A DNA stretch of 64,000 nucleotides from Sequoia sempervirens. Lineage: Eukaryota; Streptophyta; Pinopsida; Cupressales; Cupressaceae. This document shows, piece after piece, positions 35,013-46,325 of this stretch. The first letter of the stretch is position 1. Each line of letters begins with the position of its first letter. The notes beneath the pieces were generated by a model. The model was not told where the DNA came from. It did not search any database and worked only from the letters and a program-made list of their open reading frames with translations. The stretch lies in assembly GCA_007258455.2 (NCBI GenBank), contig VDFB02270651.1, positions 701,402,217-701,466,216 of the forward strand. The letters run 5' to 3'. The position numbers and the translations under genes are program-made.

Positions 35013-35627
35013 ATGGAGCAATCACTCAAGGGAAAGGCCATTGATTCATCACCTCTTGCCAAAGTCCTAAAAAAAAGTGCAGAGGAAGCCTCCACCGAAG
35101 TCAGAGGTAAGCCAAAATTGAAACCATTTTTCCTAACTCTCATTGTGGGTAAGAAATTGTTGCACAATTGTATGATTGACTTTGGTGCTAGTACCATAGT
35201 CATGCCCAAGCAGATAGATGAAGCCTTAGGACTTAGCTATGAACCTTTAAAAAATTGGGTTATGCAGCTTGATGGGAACAAGTTTGAAACCATAGGTGTC
35301 ATTAAGGACCTCCCCTTGACTCTATTCTCCTGCCCTAGCATCACAGTTCCACAAGATACCATGATCATAGACGTTCCCCCCATGTTCGGTCTTTTCTTAT
35401 CACGAGAATTCACTTCCAAGATAGGTGGATATCATTCTTTAGATTGGTCACACTTGATCCTTAGGACAAAACATGGAGCTAAAATGAAGATAGTGTCTGA
35501 ACCTCTACATTTGGAACATGTGGCTAATGAAGCTATGATCAACTTTGAGGCCGCTCATACCTCTTTCACCAAAGATGAAATGTATTGTACTGAGTTACTA
35601 GAGGATGAGAAGGTGATTCGAGACTAG
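35013..35627 (+). pseudogene. Retropepsin-like protease of the nested gypsy
   Basis: An uninterrupted stretch of 204 codons contains KPFFLTLIVGKKLLHNCMID, then FGASTIVMPKQI, ALGLSYEPLKNWVMQLDGNK and FETIGVIKDL. The catalytic D-S/T-G-A motif reads D-F-G-A, so the Asp is retained but the hydroxyl residue has become Phe. The surrounding hydrophobic strands match the gypsy aspartic protease that cuts the polyprotein. It ends at TAG codons and runs in the same frame into the RNase H-like segment. Confidence 0.8.
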
Positions 35628-35648
35628 ATTGATTCAAAGTAGGTCCTC

Positions 35649-36215
35649 TTGAGTGAATATATAGACACTGATCCTTTTGAAAATTATCATGCCACCGGAT
35701 TGGGGACTTATGTCATCTATGATGAAGATCAAGTGATCCTGAAGGTCATGAAGGAATTTGAGAATTGTCTAGCCTCAGAAATATGGACGTTACATTTTGA
35801 TGGAGCAAGATGCAAATTTGGCACAAGAGTTGGGATATGTTTGACATCCCCATCCAATGAAAAGACACTCAGGTCCTTCCACTTCTAGTTTGCTTGTTCG
35901 AACAATGAAGCTGAATACAAAGGCCTAGTGCAAGGTTTAAGCCTTGCAGAGTGAATGGGAATTAAGCAAATAATGGTGTTTGAAGACTCCAAACTAGTGG
36001 TCAATCAAGTCCAGGGGATTTTTGCAGCCAAGAATGTCCACATGAGATCCTATAGACATAGATTCTAGGACTTAATCGAGGGCTTTGAAGCCTTCAATAT
36101 CTAGACAGTGCCCAGAGAGAAAAATGTGGATGCAAATCACATGGCAGCAATTGGATCTCAGTTTGATCATGCTTTCGGATTAATTCATAACATACACTCT
36201 GTGTGAGTGATCATC
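35649..36215 (+). pseudogene. Archaeal-type RNase H domain upstream of RT
   Basis: Reads WTLHFDGARCKFGTRVGICL, then after one TAG NNEAEYKGLVQGLSLAE, then IMVFEDSKLVVNQVQG and VPREKNVDANHMAAIG. All four expected acidic residues are in place (D in HFDGA, E in NEAEY, D in FEDSK, D in NVDAN). Tat-lineage gypsy elements are known to carry such an additional RNase H; here it sits between protease and reverse transcriptase. Five in-frame stops, mainly TAG, interrupt it. Confidence 0.8.
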
Positions 36216-36229
36216 TAACCTGCAATTCC

Positions 36230-36528
36230 AGATAATGACCAGAGCTAGCAAGTGTTCAAAAGTGATGAGCACATCGCCTCATTCATCCAACAATCAGGAG
36301 AGTTCGTTGAGCAACTCCAATCGAAGATTTTCAAGGCCTATGAAGGACAAATTATTCAACTAAGGTCTAACAAGCTTCCAAAAGGATTGGTCACTCTCGA
36401 AAACCTATTTGATTGTGATGATGTGAGGAATGACAAGAGGAAGTTTGTAGCAGACAAAAGTGACTATGTAGACCTTTAGGTCAAAGATGGAAGGAAGCTT
36501 AGAGTCGGGAAGGATGTCTCACATAGGA
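36230..36528 (+). pseudogene. Linker between RNase H-like domain and RT
   Basis: Open from 36252 to 36479 (FIQQSGEFVEQLQSKIFKAY, LPKGLVTLENLFDCDDVRND). LENLFDCDDV resembles the acidic lead-in to the reverse transcriptase seen in Tat elements. No enzymatic motif. A frameshift near 36500-36540 follows. Confidence 0.5.
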
Positions 36529-36529
36529 T

Positions 36530-37300
36530 AAAGAAAGACTCATCCATTTTTGTGAGAAATATGAAGGAGTAGTGGCCTGGTCATATGATGACCTCAAGGG
36601 ATACGATCCTAAAATCATCCAACATACTATAGAACTGATGGAAGGTGCAAAACTAGTCCACCAAAAGCAAAGGTTGATTAATCTAAAGATTGAGGCATTT
36701 ATGGCTCAAGAGCTGAAAAAGCTAATTTAGTCTTGGATCATCTTCTTGATCAAGCACAGTACATGGGTATCCAACCTAGTTCCAGTCTGAAAGAAGAACA
36801 AAAAAATCCACCTATGTGTTGATTTCCAGGACCTGAACAGAGCATCCTTGAAGGACCACTACCCCTTGCCTTATATGGAGTCAATCTTGCAAATGGTGGC
36901 AGGATCAGAGATGTTTTCTATACTGGACAGCTTCTCCAATTACAACCAAATCTAGGTAAAAGAGGAGGACTGACACAAAAAAATGTTCACTACCAACTGG
37001 GGAACATTTGTATATGCAAAAATTCCTTTTGGCCTCTCAAATTCAAGAGCTACCTTCCAACAAGAAATGGATATTACTTTCAGGGAATTGATCAATAAGA
37101 TCATCTTGATCTACCTGGATGATCTTACAGTATTCTTTAAGAGTAAGGATGATCACTTTGATCTTCTAGAAATGGTTTTAAAAAAAATCCAAGAGTTTAG
37201 GATATCCCTAAACCCAAAAAAATGTGTCTTCAGAGTGCCACAAGGAAAACTATTGGGGCATGCAGTGTCCAAAGAAGGAATTGGTGAAGGCAATTAGGGA
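36530..37300 (+). pseudogene. Reverse transcriptase of the nested gypsy
   Basis: Order: VVAWSYDDLKGYDPKIIQHT, KIEAFMAQELKKLI, WVSNLVPV, HLCVDFQDLNRASLKDHYPL, MFSILDSFSNYNQI (first catalytic Asp), FTTNWGTFVYAKIPFGLSNS, ATFQQEMD, IILIYLDDLTVF (the YLDD catalytic pair intact), then HFDLLEMVLKKIQEFRISLN and KKCVF. This is the complete finger-palm series of gypsy RT, interrupted by about five TAG or TGA codons and a frameshift at its end (about 37260). Confidence 0.9.
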
Positions 37301-37862
37301 ACTTCCCCTACTAGTCAACAAGAAGGGAGTTCAATCCTTCTTAGGGAAGGTAAATTTTGTGAGAAAATTCATTTTTGATTTTGCAAGTATAATTAGACCT
37401 ATCACCCTAATACTCAAAAAGGATTAATTTTTTAAATGGACAAAGGAAGCTAGAGAAGCCTTTGAAAAGGTTAAGGATGTTATTTCTTCAACTCTTGTGC
37501 TAATGAATCCAGAATTATCAAAGGACTTCATAATGTATGTATTCAGTAGCAAATTCAACATCGCTATTGTTTTGACCCAAAAGGATGATGAAGGAAAGGG
37601 AGAACATCCAATAGCATTTCACTTCTGGACCTTAAAGGATTATGAGATGAACTATAACTTCGTCGAAAGGAAAGAATTTTCCATTGTTAAGGGGCTCAAG
37701 AAGTTTCAACACCTCATATCTTGCAACAAGGTAATGGTCTATGTCACACATTCTAGTGTGCGTGAGTATATCATGGAGGGAGAAATAACCAAAAAAAGGG
37801 CCAATTGGATCACTAAGATCCTCAAATATGATATTGAGGTCAAGCCCACAAATACCATATGA
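37300..37862 (+). pseudogene. RT connection and gypsy RNase H, catalytic residues lost
   Basis: NKKGVQSFLGKVNFVRKFI and FKWTKEAREAFEKVKDVISS match the thumb/connection. The RNase H then reads IMYVFSSKFNIAIVLTQKDD, HPIAFHFWTLKDYEMNYNFV, ERKEFSIVKGLKKFQHLI and VMVYVTHSS. The first catalytic Asp (normally in the A-S-D-x-A-I-G-A strand) is replaced, and the usual T-D-H reads T-H-S. The E of the N-Y-x-x-x-E motif remains. It has thus lost key residues that the upstream archaeal-type RNase H keeps. Confidence 0.8.
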
Positions 37863-37939
37863 GGAAGAGGACTGTGCAAGTATTTGGCACATGATGAAGA
37901 AATAGCAGCTAAAGAGGAGCAACTTGAGCTTTTCCTAAC

Positions 37940-39210
37940 AAATGAGTCTGAGTCTAAAGACTATTGGTTGGCAGACAGTAAGATTTGTGCACACTGAAAA
38001 ATATCCGTCGGGCCTTCCTTCTCAGAAGAGAAGATTCTATAGATTGCAAAACAACGGATATGCACTCATTAAAGGGGTCCTTTTCAAAAGGAACTTCAAT
38101 GGTGTTCTACTGCGGTGTGTCACCACAGAACATGCGAAGAGAATTCTTGACACTTTCCATAGCAATCCCGTGGGCGGACATTTTTCTGCAAAGACCACCG
38201 CTATCAAAATTATGTGTGCCAGATATTTCTAGCCTACACTATTCAATGAATTGCACTCTTTAGTGAAAGCTTGCAAAGAATGCCAATTCTTCACGGGAAG
38301 GAGGAAAAATTCAACAATGCCTCTCAATCCAATAGTGACCGAGGAACCTTTTGCACAATGGGGCCTTGATTTTGTCGGGATGATTAATCCTACCTCTAGT
38401 GTCAGACACAAATGGATCCTCACATCTATAGACTACTTTACCAGATGGATCAAGGCTATGCCCCTAAAAAATTCAATGGAGGTGAAGATTGTGAATTTTC
38501 TTGAAGAACTGGTAACGAGGTTCAGCCTGCCAAAGACTATCATCTCTGACAATGCTAAGGCTTTCCTAGGTTCAAAGGAATGTCAATTTTCACTCAATCA
38601 TGGCATATTCTTAAAAGCATCTTCAAACTACTATTTGCAGGAAAATGGTCTAGCTGAGTCGACTAACAAAAATTTAGTTTGACTCATTAAAAGAATCGGG
38701 TCGTAACATCAAAGAGAATGGCATAGGAACCTCCGGGCAGTGCTATGGGTAGACCAGATAACCCCTAAAATTTTTCTCAAGACTTCGTCATACAAATTGG
38801 TGTATGGGAAGGAAGCACTATTGCCCATCTCCATGGAGATTCCTGCACTATAGCTGCTCAAGTATCTAGAGGTGGAACCAAATGGAGCCATGGAGGTCCA
38901 GTTGAATGAGTTGTTGGAGATACAGGAAAAAAGAGAAAAGGCCTTAACAACCATGAATAACCACCAACAGGTGGTTAAAAGGTGGTTTGATAAGAAAACC
39001 TCAGACTAGGGTCTAAAATGTGGAGACCTAGTGCTAAAGTTCAATGAGAGGGCCACAAAGCTTGGCCAACATGGAAAATTCGAAAGTCTATGGGAAGGCC
39101 CTTTTAGAATAATTCAATGCAAGCAACACAACGCATTCGAATTAGAAAATATGGAGAAAGAAGCATTCAAAATTCCAGTTGATGGAATCCACCTCAAATT
39201 GTTCAACTAA
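37940..39210 (+). pseudogene. Integrase of the nested gypsy
   Basis: A zinc-binding HHCC region: FHSNPVGGHFSAKTTAIKIM then ELHSLVKACKECQFFTGRRK, both His and both Cys present. Catalytic core: QWGLDFVGMI (D), PKTIISDNAKAF (D), LQENGLAESTNK (E), giving D-D-E. The C-terminal part reads LGQHGKFESLWEGPFRIIQC, a gypsy C-terminal GP(Y/F)-like module, ending VDGIHLKLFN and a TAA at 39208-39210. Only a few stops occur (for example near 38232, 38680, 38850 and 39007), so it is among the better-preserved pol domains. Confidence 0.9.
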
Positions 39211-40895
39211 GATTTATTAATTGTTCTGCCTGTGTAAATATGTAATTATTGTAAATTTTATTTTGTTCTTTTGTTCGGCCGGTCTTTCCAAAAGCAACTC
39301 ATAATGAAAGAAGCAGAGAAACAAAACCCATAATGCAGGAAGCAAAAAGAAAAAGAGACAAGATTTAGTAAAAGTTGTATATTCATTAGATGGTATCATA
39401 TACTTTGATATTACACTTCCAAAATGGCTCTAGGGCCATACTTTTCAAGTATATCTATATATATACTATGTAGTTTTTTCAATTATATATGTTAAAAGCC
39501 TTTTCTAGGTGTATATACAAAAAATAGATTAAAAGTGTTGATTCTTAAATGGGGAAAGGAGCTCACTCTTCAAGCAGGAGTGTCATCAACAACAACATCA
39601 GGAATAACATCATCATCAACTTCTAGAATAGCAACAGGGGCAACATTAACGGTAGCAGGAGTGTCAACAACAACACTGGTGAGAAGTGGAGGGAACATTA
39701 GGTTCCTGAAGTCAGTATACCAGTCAATGCCATAAAATATCACCATGTGTTAGCAACATAGTAGGAAATGGCAAGCATGGGTGACCCTCTCACGTTGCTC
39801 TCCAATTGGTAGAATGCAGAACCCACTCAAAAATGGTACCCATGACACCACTGTGCCTTCTTCTATGTGTCTGCAGAGGTCGCTCTCCATGGGAAGACCA
39901 AGGCCATAGATTGCATTTTTCACAATCTTACCAAGGCCATTGAGGTAGCGCTTCGAAAAGATCTCCATTGTCAAGCACAAAATCATCTACTTAGGGACCT
40001 ATATATCAAGCAACGATGCAAAAAAATGAGAGAAAATGTCGGTATTGACCCTATACTTGTCTTCGTACTCTATACAATCCCTACTAGTACCCACTTCATT
40101 GCTATGATAGACAATGAATGCTTGTTCTTTGTCATTCACTTCAAATGCCTGTTAGAAACTTCACCTAAAAAAGTTGTCTGCGACTTATTACTAGTGAGCC
40201 TAGTATTCATGACACCTAATGCTACCCCAACTGCCCAAACGCTAATTCATCCTAATCACTAAGTGCAATTTTGTCATTGCCTTTGTGTCTATTTATAGAA
40301 ATATCTAGGATATCTAAGTGCCATAAGCATGATGCTAATAGATTATTAACTCAAAAATCCCACCAAGAGCCAACTCGAATTTCCCACCCAGTTGTGTCTG
40401 CTATGTACGAATTGCTACGTGCGAAGTTAAGAAGAAGTAATTAAGTAGCCAAAACTGGTGGTAGTTTGCACGACCAAGTGTTGATGTGTCACGTCGCAAG
40501 CATTTTCCAATTTCTGAGGAGGAACTCAACTCTTTTCGAGTACTCATTGCATCTTTGGTTTAATCATTCTTTTTAAACTATTAATTGTCAAGCATGCAAA
40601 ACATTTTATATGCCTTCAATCGCCGACTCAATTTCCCAAGAAATCGCGTTGTAGGACATGATGACTAACTGTCATTATGAATTCTTGTATTTTCAAAAGG
40701 GAAATAAATTCATTTCACATGAGCAAAGGAGTTGGCAGTACATGTTGAATTTAATGCAGAAAGGCAACCGTTGTCTACAACTCCAAGTAAGAAAAAGCTA
40801 AGTGTTGCATGCGAAAGAATAACATTGTGAAAATATTCCTAAGTACGCTATTCAGTACAAAGAGTTTTTGAGTGTAGAATTGATAAAGAACACAA
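39211..40895. other. Spacer between integrase and extra ORF, ambiguous coding
   Basis: No conserved domain. On + 39867-40262 is open for 131 codons. On - 39986-39540 is open apart from one TAA (LGLPMESDLCRHIEEGTVVS, then TDFRNLMFPPLLTSVVVDTP). A Thr/Ser-rich + frame (39535-39735) comes from the complement of a GTTGTTGTTGATG-like repeat. Some gypsy families carry antisense extra ORFs, so the minus reading deserves a search. Confidence 0.35.
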
Positions 40896-43800
40896 GTGAA
40901 TTGCAGTAGGTTTGAGCATCGCAAAAATCCACAACACCTTGAAATGGCCCAAAATCCTCAAATGGAAGTGCAAGGAGAGGCAACCCAAAACTTGTTCGAT
41001 GCCATGCGTGTGACACCCATAGCCAATATTTTTAGTGATACCTCTTACACTTCACCTAGAATACCAAAGAAGCCGAAGTGGATTCGGGCCGCAGAAAAGC
41101 AAAAAACTCACAGGGACCTGACCCAAATAATGGAAGAATTGGATAAAATTCGTGACCCCACCCTCAAAACTAACCCTAAGAATCTTAGGGAAGCAGCTTG
41201 CGAAAGAATTAAAGTGGCCACTAACAAACGTTAGTTGGCGTACAAGCTATGGTTCTGCGGTCTCCCACAGTATATGGTTCCTTTTGTCCATTACTGCCCG
41301 AAGCTAGTTCATGAGGGCATTCAAAATTTCAACCTAGATACCAGTGCCATTGAAGTTCAAGAGCTGAGGGTTAACATCAACGTGGAGGCTATCAGAAACA
41401 TACTATGCATCCTTGCAAGGGGCTCTAGAGCAAAAAAGATAGAGTCATTCACTCTAGAAAAAGGGGACAACTATTGGAGAGGCAGAGATCTCGCTCTAGA
41501 TTTTTACAACAGAGAAACCCAAAGGCCTCAGGAATATTTGGAAAAGCCACCAAATATTTTGGTTGCGTACAACACTTTTAACATAGACTTGTAGGAAGCC
41601 TTCTCTTTGATGGATTTTGTTTGCGGCATGGACGAGGACAAGTTTGTTGAAGCATTTCAAATGGGTCTGGGTTTTCAATTGAGGAAGCAATATTCCTTAT
41701 TCTAGTATGAATTTTCAGAAGTCATTGTCTAGGAAATGATGAGACAAATCAAGGAATACAAAACACAACATAAGTTTAGGTTTCCTTCCCTTGCTCATAT
41801 GTTTCTACACTAGAACCCTGACTTCTTTAAAAAACATATCAGGTTAGCTATTTTTGACGAGAAAGGAGCGAGAAGGGTGGTTTCTGTATGGAATCCCCTC
41901 CTTTCTGCAACATATGACTATTATGCATTCTCAGATTATTTCTTGACTTTGATTATGCAAGACTTTAGCGAGGATGGCAATCTCTATCGGCTTTCTGCCG
42001 ACCAAACAGGGTGGATGCAGAGTTTCACTCCTAGATACGATTGATTTATCATAAAAGATTTTACATTCATTTAGATGTGTAGATTTACTGAGGAGCCATT
42101 CCAACTCCTAGCATGCATCACAGATAGGGTGTTGGCCCTTGAGATGTTTCAACAAGTGTCAGTTATTGACAATAACTTTTGTGGAGGGAAGAACAAGAAA
42201 GGGTTTTTCTACTACCCACTGAGCTTCAAAATGGTGGTTATAGCAAAGAAGCAGGCGCATGGTCTACTAGAGGAAAATTTGTCTCATCTGGGGCTAGTAT
42301 TGATTTGCGAAAAATGGCAATATAACCTTGACAATGATTTAGAAAACATAAGTGTTCGGGTAACTCATAGCCCCTAGCCTTACTAGGAAAAGCAACAAAA
42401 TCCCCTTTCAAAATAGGATGATATATTTGTAGACCTGGTTCACATTCTTACAAAGGATAGGAGGCTGACATGGCTCAATTTCTATTTCTTTTTAGCGAAG
42501 TTTAATGAGAAGCGCCAAATGGGGGCCACCCTTTGCAATGAATTGGTCAAGAAGTGGCAGTGGAGTGAGGAAAAGATTAGAGATTTCTAGATTTATTGTC
42601 AGGAAACCCAATGCCTTGATGCCCCGTTCCAAGAGGTAGACAAGGATGAAAGATTCGATACTCTGTGGAACAGAGTGCATGATGATATTGATGCAAGTGA
42701 TGATGAGGATATAGACCCGAGGGAGGCTAAGAAATGTAGAGCGCAAGGAAAGGAGGTAAAATAGGCCCAAGCACAAAAGAAAGAAAAAATGACAATGCAG
42801 CCTAGCAAAACTTCTTCAAGGGTGCGAGTGAATATATTACGTTCAGGAGCCTCACAAATAGGCACATGGGCTATGAAAAGAGCCAGAGTAACCCAACAAA
42901 CTTCAGAGGTCATAGAGGTGGACAATTCTCCACTCGACAAAAGGCAACACACAGATGCAATTTTTGAAGAAGGTTCACAAGAACTTGCAATGAGCCAGGG
43001 ATTAGAGTCCTCTGCGATTCATGTATCTTTCTCTCCCCCTCTTCTTGATTCACAATCTTTGGTTTCTCCTACTATCTCAGTGTCACTTGTCACTTCAATT
43101 GTTGGCCTTTCTTTTTCTGCTTCTGTTGTAATGGTCGTGAGAGGTTTCTCCTAATTCTCCCAAACTGGTCAATTCATTTTTACTCCCCCTCGGGTTACTC
43201 CACCTTTCGTTAGAGCACAGTCCACAACCACTATTGCCACCTCTTTTTCTGCAACAACGTCAACTCTGACCCAAGTTTTCCAACAAATGGATTCCATTGT
43301 ACCTCCGCTACTGCCACTGCTCCCCATGAATCCTTCTACCACTTCACAAACTGGGCCTTGGTATAACATTCCCCCATTCTCCCCACTAATAGTCTCTCTT
43401 CTGAAGAAGAAATTAGTTGGGACCACTACTCTCTCATTCCCTTTTCCTCTTCCTCCTGGTGCACCCTTGGCAGGTGATCTAATTAGATCGTCAGTGGAAT
43501 TTATGTCGGAGGGCGATAAAACAAGAGTAGCACGGGCTCTCAGGCTCCAGAAGCAAAGGGACAAGTATGCTAAAACACTGGTAGAGCCACATGCACAGAC
43601 CCTTTTCAATGAGGCTCAATAGTCATTTCATTTTGCAACCATGCATCTGAATGTCATCAAGCCTCAAGGAGTGATGCAACCCAAATATTACACCATCTAT
43701 GCTATGGGACTCAATCTGCGCATGGCCCGACCACAAGATAAGGTTGAGCTGATGGAAGAGAGCCATCGTGTGGTGACCACTGACTTTCTCAAGTCTAGTC

Positions 43801-44996
43801 GCCAACTGAGGAAGAAGGAAGATGGGCTAAAAGATTTCAAGGAGAGGATCGAGGTCCTACTAAGGAAGGAAAAGGCAAGGGATGTTGAATTTGCATGCTT
43901 GTCTCAACAAGTGCAGGTAGAACAGGCTAGACTCCAAGGGGAACTTGTGAAGTTCCAATCCTAAGATCCCAAATTGGTCGCTAATCTACAGTAGAAAAAC
44001 TAGGAATTGCATGACTGGTTGGCGTGGGTAGAAGAGGAAATGCAACAAAAGAATGAAGAGTTTTAGCATCAACGCGCTCAATTGGAGCAAAGAATGCAGC
44101 AAAAGGATACAAACTTCTAGGGACGACAAGCTCAATTTGAGAAGGAAATCCAAGAAGCAAAGCTTTCCCTGGAAAGAGAATCTGCAACCAGAGGTCAGGC
44201 TGAGGAAAAATTGCTTACCGAGTTGAAAACTCTACAAGAACAACTCTCTATTGCAGACAAGAGGATTGTAGAGCTAACATAGGATGTTGGGTCAAGGGAA
44301 GCGAAAATTGGTCTTTTGAAGAATTCTCCCCAATCCCTTGCTACCCAGTCAGACCTCATCTTAGTGGCCCAACAACTATATATTTTATACTAGGAAAAGG
44401 TCAAGGATTTTTTTCTGACTCTTCAGTTCATGGTGGAAGCGGCGAGTTTGAGCAGGGAGGTTTGCGAAACGATTGAAGAGTCCCAAAATTCATTGTGGAG
44501 AGGGTACCTGAAGCAAAAAAAAATGCTAGATAAGTTGTACACGGTGGCAAATGAGGACCTGGTGAATGCAGGGATTGAAGACTGAAGGTTAGCTGCCAAA
44601 ACAACAAAAGAATTTATTTGTTGCCACACAGTTATCCTCCATGCTAGTGATTGCTTGACAATATTGAGTCGGACCATGAACAATATGCGGACGAAGTTCT
44701 CCCAATTGACTCAAATGGTTTTTCCCTCTCCTTTCCTTTCTGATGATTCAGTAGCCACAGTGGGGCACATTGCAATAAATATTGAGAAGCAAAAGGATTT
44801 TTCCACTTTTCAGAGTTTTAGTCAACCCCTTATTGCCGCAGATATTGAAGGAATTACCCATAAGATAGTGCGACTACTCTTTCAGCTCGAGTCTAGGACC
44901 AAGATATCCATGAAGCTTCCCTTCAAAGAGGTGATCAATCTGCACAAAGCACAAGAAAATTTTTGTGCCATATTGATGCCATCCGAGGTCAACTAA
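40896..44996 (+). pseudogene. 4.1-kb extra ORF (aORF) downstream of integrase, one frame
   Basis: All open pieces from 40896 to 44996 lie in one frame with about 22 internal stops (some 18 TAG, 2 TAA, 2 TGA) and no frameshift, so this was a single protein of about 1,360 residues. N-terminal third: globular, aromatic-rich (LAYKLWFCGLPQYMVPFVHY, YWRGRDLALDFYNRE, LSADQTGWMQSFTPRYD, KKGFFYYPLSFKMVVIAKKQ). Middle: acidic (DDIDASDDEDIDPREAKK) then Ser/Thr/Pro-rich. From about 43641 a long coiled coil follows, rich in E, K, Q and L (RQLRKKEDGLKDFKERIEVL, QQVQVEQARLQGELVKFQ). No known enzyme motif. Extra ORFs between pol and 3' LTR are documented in plant gypsy elements; this sequence is not one I recognise. 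An env-like, structural or chromatin-tethering role would be guesswork. Confidence 0.7.
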
Positions 44997-45124
44997 CTTC
45001 CTCTGCAGACTACACTCTTAAATCTCTTACTCCGTCGCCCATTGAATAAGGCTCTAGTCTTCAAACCAAAGAATTTTGGGTTCCCCATTCCACATGTGAA
45101 ACACCCTTGGTAGTCACCAAAGGT

Positions 45125-46325
45125 TGTGCATATAAAATCCCTGAAGCTCCCTTTGGGTTGATAATATTTTTCTTGGCCTCCGCCCACGCCCCATATATTT
45201 GAATATCTCTGGGCCCCTTTTTGAAGAGCTTCACCCGCTATCGCCTCGTGTCCACTGAGCACTCCTCACAATGATTTCCTCCTTTTCTTCTCTACCAATC
45301 CTCGCCATGCTTCCACATGTTAGCAACGCGGGCCTTTGAATGCCTGCTTCCCTTCACTTCTCTACCAAGCTCCGCCTACGTGCCACGTAGCATCATTCCA
45401 CGGGCACTTTTTGGTGAACCCCACAATCAACGCTGGTAGTGAAGACTTCTCCACATTTCTTCTCTACGGGGGTTTTCATTGCAAGAAAGGAAGAATGAAA
45501 AATAGGCCCCGACCTATTTCCACGTATGCTAACCGACTTTATGGGTGACACATGTCTACATGGGAATTTGTTTCTTCTACACTGGGACCACCGCCATCAT
45601 TTAAAGGGGATGCATCTAGCTCGAAGGTGACTGCATTCTATAGCTCAAAATATTTTCTGTTGATATGGCCTAGGGAAATCATTATGATGGACATCATTTC
45701 TCTTGCCAGAGAATCTTTTATGTTACTAGCTTTTAGGTGGTGGGATGATTTTCTATTTATACTACTTCTTTCTGAAAAGTTTGGAACATACACCAGGCCT
45801 TTTTTATTGTTTTTTATTATTGTATTAAGATTCTCATACTATGCCAATTATTGTTCGACCTTTCTATTTCTTAGCTATTTGACAAAACATTATACTGTGC
45901 CATTATTGTACTAAGTAGTTTATTTGTAGAACTTCTATAATTTCAATATAAGTTTGCTAATTTAGACCATGTCTTGGACTCTTCTTTTCAGTAAATGTGT
46001 ATGAGAGTTATTTTATGTTATTGAATAGATTATTTGGGTTTTCATCTATGATTTTTGTTATTCTGGGACATGCAGATTATTGAACGAACCCTTAAATCCC
46101 ATCCGAAAGGGAGATTTATTGTGCCCATACCTACATTTTGGCGCATCGCCTTAGGTTAGATCTTTATTTTTTTATATCTGCTTTTGTTTCCCATTCCAAA
46201 CCCCCCAACTAAAAAAGGAGCCAACTTCTTTAAAAAACCCGAAGTTCACTCAGTTTAGCGAAATTGGTCCCCCCATTAACTGAGTTTCCCATAAGGCTAT
46301 TGCTTGTCAATTTTAGGAATCAACG
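45125..46325 (+). repeat. 3' LTR of the nested gypsy element
   Basis: Begins TGTGCATATAAAATCCCTGA and ends AATCAACG (expected CA). Aligned with 31997-33215 with many substitutions and small indels. Outer gag sequence resumes immediately after it. No strong polypurine tract is visible just before it (ACCAAAGGT only). Confidence 0.9.

Larger units (their letters stand above)
31997..46325 (+). mobile_element. Nested Tat-like Ty3/gypsy element, 14.3 kb, with 3' extra ORF
   Basis: LTRs 31997-33215 and 45125-46325 (about 1.2 kb). The flanks GTGTG (31992-31996) and ATGTG (46326-46330) form an imperfect 5-bp TSD inside the outer gag. Order: PBS, gag (33280), protease (35013), archaeal-type RNase H (35649), reverse transcriptase (36530), RNase H (37430), integrase with HHCC finger (37940-39210), then a 4.1-kb extra ORF (40896-44996) before the 3' LTR. 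Length, second RNase H and extra ORF point to the Tat lineage. All domains carry stops, mostly TAG. Confidence 0.85.

Noticed and set aside
39535..39735. Thr/Ser-rich plus frame as a gene
   Set aside because: Repetitive ACAACATCA-type composition; the complementary strand reads more like protein, and neither is secure.
43169..43609. 146-codon minus frame
   Set aside because: Antisense to the extra ORF in a Ser/Thr/Pro-rich stretch that naturally lacks stops on the other strand.
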